DNA of 12,206 nucleotides, from the NCBI GenBank assembly GCA_002700765.1, contig PAEP01000036.1, positions 1 to 12,206 on the forward strand, written 5' to 3'. How positions within the stretch are numbered: the first letter of the stretch is position 1; the number at the start of each line of letters is the position of its first letter. This DNA is from Synechococcus sp. MED850 (lineage in GTDB: Bacteria > Cyanobacteriota > Cyanobacteriia > PCC-6307 > Cyanobiaceae). The notes beneath the pieces are model-generated. The model ran no database searches and had not been told where the DNA came from. It worked only from the letters and a program-made list of their open reading frames with translations. This document shows positions 1 through 6,706 of this stretch, piece by piece. A program made the translations under genes and the position numbers.

Positions 1-650
1 TGCTGACAACGATCCTGGTTCTCCTGAGAGCTTTTCTGCACACCGGGCTGTTCATCGTTGCCCATGACGCGATGCATGGAAGCCTGGCGCCAGGTCGATC
101 GGCAGCAAACCGGATCATCGGTACGTTGTGCTTGATTCTTTACGCAGGATTGTGTTTTCAGTCCTGCCTGAGAAATCATTCACTCCACCACCATGCAGCA
201 GAAACTTCAGATGACCCTGATTTTCGCTCCCAACCAGAGCAGTCTGTTATCAGCTGGTACTGGCAGTTTCTAAACAATTATCTCAACACGCGTCAGATTG
301 TCACACTGGCAAGCATCTGGTTGGTTTATTACAAACTGGCTGGATTCACAAATCCACAACCTGTGACCAATCTTCTTGTGTTTTGTGTGTTACCGCTGAT
401 CCTGAGCTCACTCCAATTGTTCATTGTTGGAACGTGGCTGCCTCACAATGACAACGCGTCCGAAAGCGGGACGAATGGACCCAAAAGCCTTCGACTTCAT
501 CCTGTTCTTTCATTCGCAGCTTGTTATCACTTTGGCTACCATTCCGAACATCATGGTTCTCCCTCTACCCCCTGGTTTCTGCTACCCCAACAGCAGCATT
601 CAATGCCTCACGCCAGCTGCAAAACAGAATTGCTCGGCGCACCGTCTTAA
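1..650 (+). CDS. crtW: Beta-carotene ketolase CrtW, 5' end missing
   Basis: Membrane di-iron oxygenase that adds a keto group to the beta-ionone ring of beta-carotene, giving echinenone/canthaxanthin. The open frame runs in from the window edge (first full codon at base 3), leaving about 215 residues; full-length CrtW is usually about 240-260, so the start lies upstream. All three histidine boxes of the fatty-acid-hydroxylase-like family are visible: HDAMHG (bases 63-80), HSLHH followed by a DPDF (177-191 onward), and HSEHH before a PWFLLP stretch (540-554). The HDAMHG and DPDF contexts are characteristic of CrtW rather than of fatty acid desaturases. Hydrophobic segments flank the boxes. The next gene, 15 nt downstream on the same strand, is frp, so the ketolase most likely supplies the keto-carotenoid cofactor of the orange carotenoid protein. 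The ATG at base 72 lies inside the first histidine box and is not the start. Confidence 0.93.
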   Translation, partial: LTTILVLLRAFLHTGLFIVAHDAMHGSLAPGRSAANRIIGTLCLILYAGLCFQSCLRNHSLHHHAAETSDDPDFRSQPEQSVISWYWQFLNNYLNTRQIVTLASIWLVYYKLAGFTNPQPVTNLLVFCVLPLILSSLQLFIVGTWLPHNDNASESGTNGPKSLRLHPVLSFAACYHFGYHSEHHGSPSTPWFLLPQQQHSMPHASCKTELLGAPS

Positions 651-665
651 CCAAAAGGATCAATC

Positions 666-986
666 ATGACCCCTCCAGATTGGACGCAAGCAGAAGAAAT
701 CATCGCAAGAAATGCCTTCAATGTGGGCAATCAGCGTTCCATAGACACTCTCATCGAAGCGCTAAAAATTCGATCACAGTCACTAGAAACTGTCGATTCG
801 ATCTGGGATTTTCACGACTTTCTCAGCACGGAGCGTCATTTGTATGAAGGCCGAGCTGTCTTCGATTTCAGCAACATTCTCTTCACCCTCGCAGATATGT
901 TGAAGCAGCAATTGATTTCTTTGGATCAGTTGGAAGGTCTTGATCCGAAGAAGCTCTCCAAAATCAAATCCATGACCCTGTTTTGA
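666..986 (+). CDS. frp: Fluorescence recovery protein (FRP)
   Basis: Small helical protein of 106 residues that binds the activated red form of the orange carotenoid protein, speeds its return to the orange form and so ends phycobilisome quenching. I recognise it from similarity to Synechocystis FRP along its whole length: WTQAE near the N-terminus (W6), then IWDFHDFLSTERH, and the C-terminal SKIKSM. The functional surface residues known from Synechocystis (W50, H53, D54, R60) correspond without gaps to W47, H50, D51 and R57 here. Length matches the family (about 106-134). The ATG at 666 is preceded by an AAAAGGAT ribosome-binding-like stretch 5 nt upstream. It follows crtW by 15 nt and is very probably co-transcribed with it. 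An ocp gene is expected upstream, outside the window. Its stop codon is also the first triplet of a tandem repeat. Confidence 0.9.
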   Translation: MTPPDWTQAEEIIARNAFNVGNQRSIDTLIEALKIRSQSLETVDSIWDFHDFLSTERHLYEGRAVFDFSNILFTLADMLKQQLISLDQLEGLDPKKLSKIKSMTLF

Positions 987-1095
987 CCAAAAAAGAGTGT
1001 TCTGATCAAAAAGGCTGTTCTTGATCAAGTAAGGCTGTGCTGACCAAGAAAGGCTGTTCTGATCAAAAAGGCTGTTCTGACCAAAAAAGCTGCAG
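984..1095. repeat. 19-bp tandem repeat array, about 6 units
   Basis: Units begin at 984, 1003, 1022, 1041, 1060 and 1078, giving spacings of 19, 19, 19, 19 and 18. The consensus is TGAYCAAAAAGGCTGTTC plus one base; units 1, 3 and 4 vary in the A-rich part and the last unit is truncated after GCTGCAG. The first TGA is the frp stop codon. Because 19 is not a multiple of three, the TGA of successive units falls in all three frames. No U-tract hairpin is visible, so an ordinary intrinsic terminator is not supported. The array fills most of the gap between frp and the GH57 gene. Function unknown. Confidence 0.9.
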
Positions 1096-1161
1096 TGCCT
1101 GAATCCTGGCTACGACTCAGAGAGCCGGTTGAAAGATCCGGTGCTCCTCTGACTTGAAGCG

Positions 1162-2625
1162 ATGCCCATCGGATCCATTCCTCCTATCTCGGGGAGGGAA
1201 CGTGAACTCCAGGACCTGATGCAACGGAAACGTTCCGTGTGGCAGCAAAACTCCGACATCAAGCTCGACCAGATCCGTTCCGGCTTTGCCTGCGCGCTGC
1301 ACATGCATCAACCAACCATCCCGGCAGGACCGGATGGTGCGTTGATCTCCCACCTGCAGTACATGTTTGACCATCAAGGAGAGGGGGATAACCACAATGC
1401 CGAACCGTTTGCCCAGTGCTACAGGCGCCTCGCCGAGCTGATTCCACAACTGCTGGCTGAGGGATGCAGCCCGCGGATCATGCTCGATTACTCCGGCAAT
1501 CTGCTGTGGGGCGTCGGCCAGATGGGGCGACACGACATCAGCGGAGCACTGCACTACCTCGCCTGCGATCCAGAGATGCAGCGCCATGTTGAGTGGCTTG
1601 GCACGTTCTGGAGCCACGCCGTTGCACCCTCCACGCCAATTCCAGATCTCAAGTTGCAGATCAGCGCCTGGCAGCATCAATTCGCCGACCTGTTCGGAAC
1701 CGATGCCTTGCAACGGGTGAAGGGTTTCTCACCCCCGGAGATGCATCTTCCCAACCACCCGGACACGCTCTATGAATTCATTCGGGCCTTGAAGGAATGC
1801 GGCTACCAATGGTTGCTGGTTCAAGAACACAGTGTGGAAACCATCAGCGGTGATGGCCTGAGCCATGAGCAGAAATACATCCCGAATCAGCTGATTGCCC
1901 GTAACAGCCTTGGCGAGAGGATCAGCATCACGGCGCTGATCAAAACCCAGGGGTCCGACACCAAATTGGTGGGCCAGATGCAGCCCTGCTACGAAGCGCT
2001 CGGTTTGCAACGGCAACAGCTGAACGAACAGACCATCCCGCCCGTTGTGAGCCAGATCGCCGATGGTGAAAACGGTGGCGTGATGATGAACGAATTCCCA
2101 CCCGCTTACCTCCAGGCCAACCGGCGGATCAGAGATGACGGCGATGGAACAGTGGCCATCAATGGGACGGAATACCTCGAACTGCTGGAGGCCTGCGGTG
2201 TCGAGAATGAATCATTTCCGCAGATCCAAGCCACCCAACAGCAGCGGCTGTGGCAGGCCGTCGGAGACACCTCAAGCCGGGAGGCCGTTGCGACAGCCAT
2301 CGAAAAACTCCAACGTGAATCGGATGGTTTCTCGATGGAGGGAGCCTCCTGGACCAGCAACCTCAGCTGGGTTGAGGGATACGACAATGTGCTCGAACCG
2401 ATGAATCAACTCAGCGCCAGGTTTCATCAAACCTTCGACAACAAGGTGGCCGCTGATCCATCAAGCACTTGCAGCGCTCCATACCAATCCGCCCTGCTGC
2501 ACCTGCTGCTGCTGGAAACAAGCTGCTTCCGCTACTGGGGGCAGGGAATCTGGACGGACTACGCCCGATCGATTCATCAACGCGGTGACGCTGCGCTGAG
2601 CATCAGCGATGGCACGACGCCCTGA
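1162..2625 (+). CDS. Glycoside hydrolase family 57 protein
   Basis: A 487-residue protein of the retaining GH57 family, which acts on alpha-glucans (amylases, 4-alpha-glucanotransferases, branching enzymes) and some other alpha-glycosides. The N-terminal strand carries the GH57 signature HMHQP (H47, H49, Q50, P51). The sequence FSPPEMHLP places E193 where the family nucleophile is expected. DGEN followed by GG (D301-N304) and then NEFP resembles the conserved region that carries the acid/base aspartate; this assignment is my inference. No signal peptide is seen, so the protein is probably cytoplasmic and may act on glycogen-like polymer, but the substrate cannot be told from sequence. ATG 1162 is the first start after an in-frame TGA at 1150. 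Its 3' end overlaps the convergent TIGR03643 gene by 23 nt. Confidence 0.88.
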   Translation: MPIGSIPPISGRERELQDLMQRKRSVWQQNSDIKLDQIRSGFACALHMHQPTIPAGPDGALISHLQYMFDHQGEGDNHNAEPFAQCYRRLAELIPQLLAEGCSPRIMLDYSGNLLWGVGQMGRHDISGALHYLACDPEMQRHVEWLGTFWSHAVAPSTPIPDLKLQISAWQHQFADLFGTDALQRVKGFSPPEMHLPNHPDTLYEFIRALKECGYQWLLVQEHSVETISGDGLSHEQKYIPNQLIARNSLGERISITALIKTQGSDTKLVGQMQPCYEALGLQRQQLNEQTIPPVVSQIADGENGGVMMNEFPPAYLQANRRIRDDGDGTVAINGTEYLELLEACGVENESFPQIQATQQQRLWQAVGDTSSREAVATAIEKLQRESDGFSMEGASWTSNLSWVEGYDNVLEPMNQLSARFHQTFDNKVAADPSSTCSAPYQSALLHLLLLETSCFRYWGQGIWTDYARSIHQRGDAALSISDGTTP

Positions 2626-2851
2626 ACCGATCAGCAGAACTGGTGGCCTGATGTTTGGTTCTTCGACCGGTGACACGCTTGCGCCACATCCGAAAGGAGG
2701 AGGCTTTCATCTCCTGTCGCATGAGCGCGATCACATCCTTTTCCCGCAGACCGAACTGGTATTCGATCGCTTCGAACGGTGTGCGATCTTCCCAGGCCAT
2801 TTCAACAACCCGATCGATCTGTCCGATCGTCAGTTCATCCATACTGCTCAT
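2603..2851 (-). CDS. TIGR03643 (DUF2805-like) family protein
   Basis: About 82 residues. It matches the TIGR03643 pattern I recognise: a start like MDELTxxQIDRVVEMAWEDRTPF, then EAIEYQFGL, then VIALMRQEMKASSFRMWRKRV and a basic GRRTKH tail. The helix-turn-helix-like middle and basic C-terminus would suit nucleic-acid binding, but the function of the family is not known to me. I chose the ATG at 2851 because AAAGAG lies 9 nt upstream; the ATG at 2842 is the alternative, and a longer form from 2884 would run into the preceding gene. It lies 5 nt downstream of the small membrane protein gene at 2857-3030 and probably shares its transcript. Its 3' end overlaps the GH57 gene by 23 nt. Confidence 0.8.
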   Translation of the reverse strand: MSSMDELTIGQIDRVVEMAWEDRTPFEAIEYQFGLREKDVIALMRQEMKASSFRMWRKRVTGRRTKHQATSSADRFRASCHR

Positions 2852-2856
2852 GCTGC

Positions 2857-3030
2857 TCAGCTCTTTCCATGGCTGCGGCTCCACGAGCGCTCCAAGCGCT
2901 GACGGGCCGCCTCAGATCCCATGGGTGCCTGCTGGAGCTTGCTTCGGTAAGCCGCCGTGAGCCGCCAGAACTTCCAGATGGAGGCAAAGGCCACCACACC
3001 CCAGGCAAGCAGGAACCATGAGGAGTGCAC
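2857..3030 (-). CDS. Small single-helix membrane protein
   Basis: Not recognised by name. About 57 residues: a hydrophobic, tryptophan-rich helix near the N-terminus (SWFLLAWGVVAFASIWKFW), then a basic, soluble tail rich in Arg, Gln and Ser. The frame has no ATG in the plausible region; I take the GTG at 3030 because longer forms (GTG 3084 or TTG 3090) would run over the divergent ORF at 3066. It ends 5 nt before the TIGR03643 start, which suggests a two-gene operon. The hydrophobic-then-basic layout fits a thylakoid or plasma membrane anchor with a cytoplasmic tail. The start is uncertain. Confidence 0.6.
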   Translation of the reverse strand: MHSSWFLLAWGVVAFASIWKFWRLTAAYRSKLQQAPMGSEAARQRLERSWSRSHGKS

Positions 3031-3065
3031 CAGTCCAGAAGCAAAGGAAGCTCCATGATGGCGGG

Positions 3066-3158
3066 ATGCGCCGACCGATTGCACCCTCAACGATCTGGAA
3101 TGCCGGCGTTGTGCTGATGGCGTTGATCGGCGTGGTCCATTACCTGATCAATCGCTGA
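3066..3158 (+). CDS. 30-residue membrane micro-protein
   Basis: ATG to TGA encodes 30 residues: a short basic start (MRRPIAPS), one hydrophobic helix (IWNAGVVLMALIGVVHYLI) and a basic end (NR). The composition and the clean helix argue for a real one-pass membrane protein. A second ORF of the same type follows after 5 nt. An in-frame ATG at 3018, with AGGA just upstream, would give a 46-residue form but overlaps the divergent gene. No strong ribosome-binding site precedes 3066. Family not recognised. Confidence 0.5.
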   Translation: MRRPIAPSTIWNAGVVLMALIGVVHYLINR

Positions 3159-3163
3159 AGCCG

Positions 3164-3277
3164 ATGGATCCTGAGGTTCGCTTGTTCGTGATCTCCCAGC
3201 TGCTGGTGATCGTGGTGCCCGTCGGCCTCCTGTTCTGGCTCTGGCTCGCCATGCTGAATTGGGGTCGTCAGCGCTGA
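3164..3277 (+). CDS. 37-residue membrane micro-protein
   Basis: ATG to TGA encodes 37 residues: an acidic N-terminus (MDPE), a long hydrophobic helix with proline and tryptophans (LLVIVVPVGLLFWLWLAML), and a short basic end (NWGRQR). It resembles photosystem-type low-molecular-weight subunits in size and layout, but I cannot match it to PsbM, PsbX, PetN, Ycf12 or PsaM. It follows the 30-residue ORF by 5 nt, so the two are probably cotranslated. Its last codons share a palindrome with the convergent gene at 3268-3444. Confidence 0.5.
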   Translation: MDPEVRLFVISQLLVIVVPVGLLFWLWLAMLNWGRQR

Positions 3278-3444
3278 CCTTCCACAACCGCTACAACGTT
3301 GTTCCAGGTTGGGTTCACAATTCTGTAGGTGCGCAGGGTGGCGCGGGACTTGGTCCGAGCGCTCACAAAGGCCTTGAACTCAGTTTTGAAACAGATTTCC
3401 TTGGTCCAGTGGCCATCGGCATCGAGCCGCTCAATGCAGTACAT
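3268..3444 (-). CDS. Conserved-looking 58-residue basic protein
   Basis: Reading the - strand from ATG 3444 to TGA 3270-3268 gives 58 residues: MYCIERLDADGHW at the start, then FKTEFKAFVSARTKS, then TLRTYRIVNP and an N-terminal-to-C-terminal charge that is net basic. The alternation of short strand-like and helix-like stretches looks like a small folded alpha/beta domain, not a random ORF. No signal peptide or membrane segment. An in-frame TGA lies about 30 nt upstream, so ATG 3444 is the natural start. It overlaps the 37-residue + strand gene by 10 nt tail to tail. Function unknown. Confidence 0.6.
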   Translation of the reverse strand: MYCIERLDADGHWTKEICFKTEFKAFVSARTKSRATLRTYRIVNPTWNNVVAVVEGQR

Positions 3445-3559
3445 CCAAGAAGGTCGTCCTAAATGAATTGAAGTTCAGAAGCATCGGTGTCGCTCATAAA
3501 CATCACGCTGTCTTTGGGATCACATCAGGAAGTGAAAGCACAAAACATGTTGAAATTGC

Positions 3560-3967
3560 ATGGCTTCAATTGCAGCCCTACCGATGGCACTGCTCGCATC
3601 GATGCTCCTACCGCTGCTGATGCTGTTCCATCTGGTGGGACCTGTCCCAACAGATCTGGGAGTGCATGGAGGTGAACTGAGTCCATGCCCCGGCCCTGAG
3701 CACTGCGCTCAGGCCCGCTGGAGCTCCGACGATCTTGCTCGAGACTGGTCTTCTCTCACCGAAACCGTGGAAGCCCTGCCACGAACCACGGTCGTGGAAC
3801 ACACGGACACTTATCTCCATGCCGAAGTGAGCAGTGCCCTGTTCGGGTTTGTGGATGACCTGGAACTGCACGCCACCGAGGGAACGATTCAGGCCCGTTC
3901 GATCTCGCGCCTCGGCGACTCGGATCTGGGCGTCAATGCTCGACGACTGGCCGAACTCAGATCTTGA
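3560..3967 (+). CDS. DUF1499 family protein
   Basis: A 135-residue protein with a hydrophobic N-terminal segment (about residues 5-27) that is either a signal peptide or a membrane anchor, followed by a DUF1499 domain. Family hallmarks are visible: CPGPEHC (C43, C49), the YLHAEVSSALFGFVDDLE block (residues 85-102) and RSISRLGDSDLGVN (113-126). The domain occurs widely in cyanobacteria and proteobacteria; its biochemical role is not established. No clear ribosome-binding site precedes ATG 3560, and M9, M15 or M21 are possible starts. Its 3' end overlaps the convergent small membrane gene at 3957-4151 by 11 nt. Confidence 0.85.
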   Translation: MASIAALPMALLASMLLPLLMLFHLVGPVPTDLGVHGGELSPCPGPEHCAQARWSSDDLARDWSSLTETVEALPRTTVVEHTDTYLHAEVSSALFGFVDDLELHATEGTIQARSISRLGDSDLGVNARRLAELRS

Positions 3968-4151
3968 CCTTGCGCAGATTGCGTAGGTCCTGAGCCAGCT
4001 CCTTCAGCCCGGTGAAGAAACCGATCATTGCCAGGGACACAAGACCCACGACGATGATCGTTTCAAGCAGAGCATGGGGGTCCGCCAGAAGCGCGGGCCA
4101 CGCGGATGTGACGGTTGTCGTGGCAGCGGCGGATATGGCAGCAGTGGTCAT
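3957..4151 (-). CDS. Small membrane protein, 64 residues
   Basis: Not recognised. The N-terminus is Ala/Thr-rich (residues 1-20), a hydrophobic helix follows (about residues 30-49, [20 protein letters not shown]), and the C-terminus is a charged amphipathic stretch ([14 protein letters not shown]). This is the layout of a one-pass membrane protein with a cytoplasmic helix. The start at ATG 4151 is the first in frame. It is convergent with the DUF1499 gene and divergent from the DUF2130 gene, whose start lies 87 nt away. Confidence 0.6.
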   Translation of the reverse strand: MTTAAISAAATTTVTSAWPALLADPHALLETIIVVGLVSLAMIGFFTGLKELAQDLRNLRKVKI

Positions 4152-4238
4152 GGCAGCGGTGCCCGTTGCTGGATTGGTAGCAACTCCCCGATAAGGTGCC
4201 GTTACGGGACGACATCAATCTGCAACAGATCATTGCGC

Positions 4239-5642
4239 ATGCATGAAATCATCTGCCCGAACTGTGGGAAGGCATTCAAGGTTGATGAAACAGGCTATGC
4301 CGATATTCTCAAACAGGTTCGCGATCGAGAATTCGAACAACAGCTGCAAGAAAGACTTGTGCTGGCCGAGAAGGACAAACGCACTGCGGTGGAACTTGCA
4401 GCCGAAAAAATCAAAGCTGAAATGCAGCGTGTCACCGCAACGCAACAGGCAGAAATTCAAGCCTTGAAAGCTTCTCTTGAAGCAGGTGAAATCAATCAGA
4501 AACTCGCCATCACCGAAGCGGTGAGTCTGGCAGAGAAACAGCGGGACATGCTTGCGAGCGAACTGCAACAAGTACGCGACAACAACACCACCGCATTGCG
4601 ACTTGCTGAAACAAAATTCTCGAAGGAAATCCAAGCCATCACAATGCAGAAGGATGGTGAATTGAAGGATTTAAAGACAAAGCTCGACACCAGTGGAATG
4701 CAGCAGAAGCTGGCGATCCGCGAGGCTCTTACAGGTGTTGAAAAGGAGCGAGATGCACTGCGCAATGAGCTCAGTCAAACCGAGTTAAAACATCAATTAT
4801 CAGAACAATCCCTCAAGGAGCGTTACGAGATCCAGATTCAGGATCGCGATCAGGCTATCGAACGTTTGCGCGACATGAAGGCGCGCCTCTCAACCAAGAT
4901 GGTGGGAGAAACGTTGGAGCAACACTGCGAAACAGAGTTCAATCGAATCCGGGCAGCAGCCTTCCCAATGGCGTACTTCGAGAAAGACAACGATGCACGA
5001 TCAGGCAGCAAAGGCGACTATATATTTCGAGATTTTGACACTGAAAAAAATGAAATCATTTCAATCATGTTTGAAATGAAAAACGAGGTAGACACCACCG
5101 CGACGAAAAAGAAAAATGAAGACTTCCTCAAAGAGCTCGACAAAGACCGACGTGAAAAAACCTGTGAATATGCCGTTCTGGTTTCATTGCTAGAGCCAGA
5201 CAATGAGCTCTACAATTCAGGAATTGTTGATGTTTCACATCGCTACAACAAAACCTATGTGATTCGCCCGCAGTTTTTCATCCCCTTTCTCACCCTGTTG
5301 CGTAATGCAGCTCTTAAATCACTGGAAGTCAAGGCGGAACTTGCTCTGATCAAAGCCCAGAATATTGACGTCACAAATTTTGAAAATGACCTGGAGGCCT
5401 TTAAAAATGCATTTTCCCGCAATTACGACTTGGCATCCCGACGCTTTCAAACAGCCATCGATGAGATCGATAAGTCAATCGACCATTTACAAAAAACCAA
5501 GGATGCTCTGCTGGGAGCAGACCGAAACCTGCGCCTTGCCAATGACAAGGCACAGGACGTATCAATCAAGAAGTTAACAAAGAAAAATCCAACCATGGCC
5601 GCAAAGTTTGCTGAACTCAGCGACCGAGATCATCCAGAATGA
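4239..5642 (+). CDS. DUF2130 coiled-coil protein, possible nuclease-like core
   Basis: A 467-residue protein. The N-terminus has a CPNC zinc-knuckle-like motif (C6, C9) in the context [13 protein letters not shown], typical for DUF2130. Residues about 25-215 are charged heptad-like coiled coil containing a duplicated segment (residues 85-112 and 154-181). The conserved DUF2130 domain follows: [21 protein letters not shown], then [12 protein letters not shown], then SIMFEMKNE, and the [15 protein letters not shown] block. D260 and E279-M-K281 are spaced like the D...ExK of PD-(D/E)XK nucleases; a nuclease role is my inference. I chose ATG 4239 because the family begins with MxEIxCPxCG; the frame stays open upstream but has no such context. 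Sequence here is clearly more A-rich than its flanks, which may reflect transfer. It ends directly against the convergent next gene. Confidence 0.88.
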   Translation: MHEIICPNCGKAFKVDETGYADILKQVRDREFEQQLQERLVLAEKDKRTAVELAAEKIKAEMQRVTATQQAEIQALKASLEAGEINQKLAITEAVSLAEKQRDMLASELQQVRDNNTTALRLAETKFSKEIQAITMQKDGELKDLKTKLDTSGMQQKLAIREALTGVEKERDALRNELSQTELKHQLSEQSLKERYEIQIQDRDQAIERLRDMKARLSTKMVGETLEQHCETEFNRIRAAAFPMAYFEKDNDARSGSKGDYIFRDFDTEKNEIISIMFEMKNEVDTTATKKKNEDFLKELDKDRREKTCEYAVLVSLLEPDNELYNSGIVDVSHRYNKTYVIRPQFFIPFLTLLRNAALKSLEVKAELALIKAQNIDVTNFENDLEAFKNAFSRNYDLASRRFQTAIDEIDKSIDHLQKTKDALLGADRNLRLANDKAQDVSIKKLTKKNPTMAAKFAELSDRDHPE

Positions 5643-5990
5643 TCAGACAAATTTACGTTCGTAAGGAGTGGCGCCACCCATAAGTTCAGGATTGATCTGC
5701 TTACAGATGTTCATCAGCGCTCCAAGGCCAAAATCAGGCCCATTTGGTCCATCGATGAACTCCTGAAACTGTTCTGCAGTGATCTCCTCACGAGTTTCCC
5801 AAATGCAGTACACAGGCCCTTCTTCAGCGATGCCATTGGCCGAATGGTTGTAAAAGCCGGCCTCGAGATTTTTGGCAACGGCCTCATCCCAACCACCACC
5901 AGGAGCAAGAGCCTTACGGACCGTCTCCCACCAGACCTTCGACTGACCGGCACGGAATTCGTGTTGAACCAAATAAAACTTTGATGCCAT
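5643..5990 (-). CDS. Unrecognised 115-residue protein
   Basis: No family recognised with confidence. The protein begins MASKFYLVQHEFRAG, contains WWETVRKALAPGGGW, and has a strand-like EEGPVYCIWETREEITAEQF segment followed by FIDGPNGPDFGLG. The pattern of a leading strand, helix, then a V-Y-C-I-W-E strand is reminiscent of small ferredoxin-like alpha/beta domains such as DUF4242 or DUF3303, but this is only a resemblance. One cysteine, no signal peptide. ATG 5990 is chosen over the upstream in-frame TTG at 5999. No clear ribosome-binding site is present. A CRP-like palindrome is centred about 80 nt upstream. The stop codon abuts that of the convergent DUF2130 gene. Confidence 0.7.
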   Translation of the reverse strand: MASKFYLVQHEFRAGQSKVWWETVRKALAPGGGWDEAVAKNLEAGFYNHSANGIAEEGPVYCIWETREEITAEQFQEFIDGPNGPDFGLGALMNICKQINPELMGGATPYERKFV

Positions 5991-6060
5991 GATAAACAAG
6001 CAAAAACGAGGTTAGTAAACTCCAGGCCTGTCAACCTTCAAAATCACTGTGGAACCTCGT

Positions 6061-6080
6061 GAAGTGATCAAGATCACTTC
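6061..6080. promoter_or_regulatory. CRP-family-like palindromic operator
   Basis: Perfect inverted repeat: GAAGTGATC, two bases AA, GATCACTTC. The core GTGA-N6-TCAC has the spacing of CRP-family sites (TGTGA-N6-TCACA). Its centre lies about 80 nt upstream of the ATG at 5990 on the - strand, a distance usual for an activator site. Neither side has a U-tract, so a terminator is unlikely. Which regulator binds, if any, is unknown. Confidence 0.5.
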
Positions 6081-6169
6081 AAAAGAGGCCGACACAACAA
6101 ATTCAGGATAAGGAACAACACGAGACCTGAATCACAGGGTTAAATAACAGGGTGACGGACCCAGCAGAA

Positions 6170-6198
6170 CAAAGAGGAGACGTCAAAATGTCATCTCC
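6170..6198 (-). terminator. Possible terminator of the cupin gene
   Basis: On the - strand, 18 nt after the cupin stop, GGAGA and TCTCC can pair (6198-6194 with 6180-6176) with a few further interrupted pairs inside, and the sequence then reads TCTTTGTTC. The stem is short and imperfect and the tract is only partly U-rich, so this is a weak candidate. Confidence 0.3.
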
Positions 6199-6215
6199 AA
6201 TCCTTAGCTGTGGGC

Positions 6216-6632
6216 TCAAGCGGCGATGCGCACACCCTCCTTCGTCACGATTTCAACAACCTTCGCCATATCGGAAAGAGCATCCTCATTGGCCTTGAGC
6301 GCCTTGAAAACAGACTCCACGCCACCAGGCTGACCCACCATCACGTAACGGCAGAACTCTCCTGCGGGAGTCGGTGCATGCACGGTTCCTCCTTTGACTT
6401 GATGGGTCTCACCGGAACTGACGATGGTGCTCTCCCCGTTGATGTTCAAGTTCAGTTCGCCTTCGAGCACGAGATAGGTCTCATCCCAGTCATGGGTGTG
6501 TGGCGGCTGGCCAACGCCACCAGGCGTTGCAAATTCAGCGACGGAATACTTACCACCGGTCTGATCGGCTGTGAGCTGCAGCGTGATCGAGTCTCCGAGG
6601 ACATTGCAGATCTCAGGCTGATGATCGGACAT
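6216..6632 (-). CDS. Cupin domain protein
   Basis: A 138-residue single-domain cupin, a small beta-barrel that usually binds a metal and acts as an enzyme or sugar/ligand binder. Motif 1 is clear: G-x5-HTH-x3-E-x6-G with H45, H47 and E51. Motif 2 is represented by SSGETHQVKGGTVHAP, giving H85 as the fourth likely metal ligand. The remaining C-terminal helix (ESVFKALKANEDALSDM) is of unknown role. The frame is open to 6713, but I choose the ATG at 6632 because the upstream 27 residues look non-conserved and would overlap the divergent gene at 6707. Substrate cannot be inferred. Soluble, no signal peptide. Confidence 0.82.
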   Translation of the reverse strand: MSDHQPEICNVLGDSITLQLTADQTGGKYSVAEFATPGGVGQPPHTHDWDETYLVLEGELNLNINGESTIVSSGETHQVKGGTVHAPTPAGEFCRYVMVGQPGGVESVFKALKANEDALSDMAKVVEIVTKEGVRIAA

Positions 6633-6706
6633 GTCAGATGAAATGAACGAGGGAGCGTCGACACTATCGTTCCTCTGTGCTTTTCGACGTGGTGTCGGTC
6701 TAGACA

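Noticed and set aside
984..1095. CRISPR array
   Set aside because: Units are contiguous 19-mers with no spacers and no cas genes nearby.
1117..1713. A 198-residue - strand frame antisense to the GH57 gene
   Set aside because: Shadow of the GH57 catalytic region, which has clear motifs on the + strand.
4074..4238. N-terminal extension of the DUF2130 frame
   Set aside because: Gly/Ser/Arg-rich sequence without family similarity that lies antisense to the small membrane gene; the family start [10 protein letters not shown] is at 4239.
6061..6080. Intrinsic terminator
   Set aside because: The loop would be only 2 nt for the full stem and there is no U-tract on the correct side for either strand.
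6210..6641. A 143-residue + strand frame
   Set aside because: Antisense shadow of the cupin, whose metal-binding motifs are clear on the other strand.
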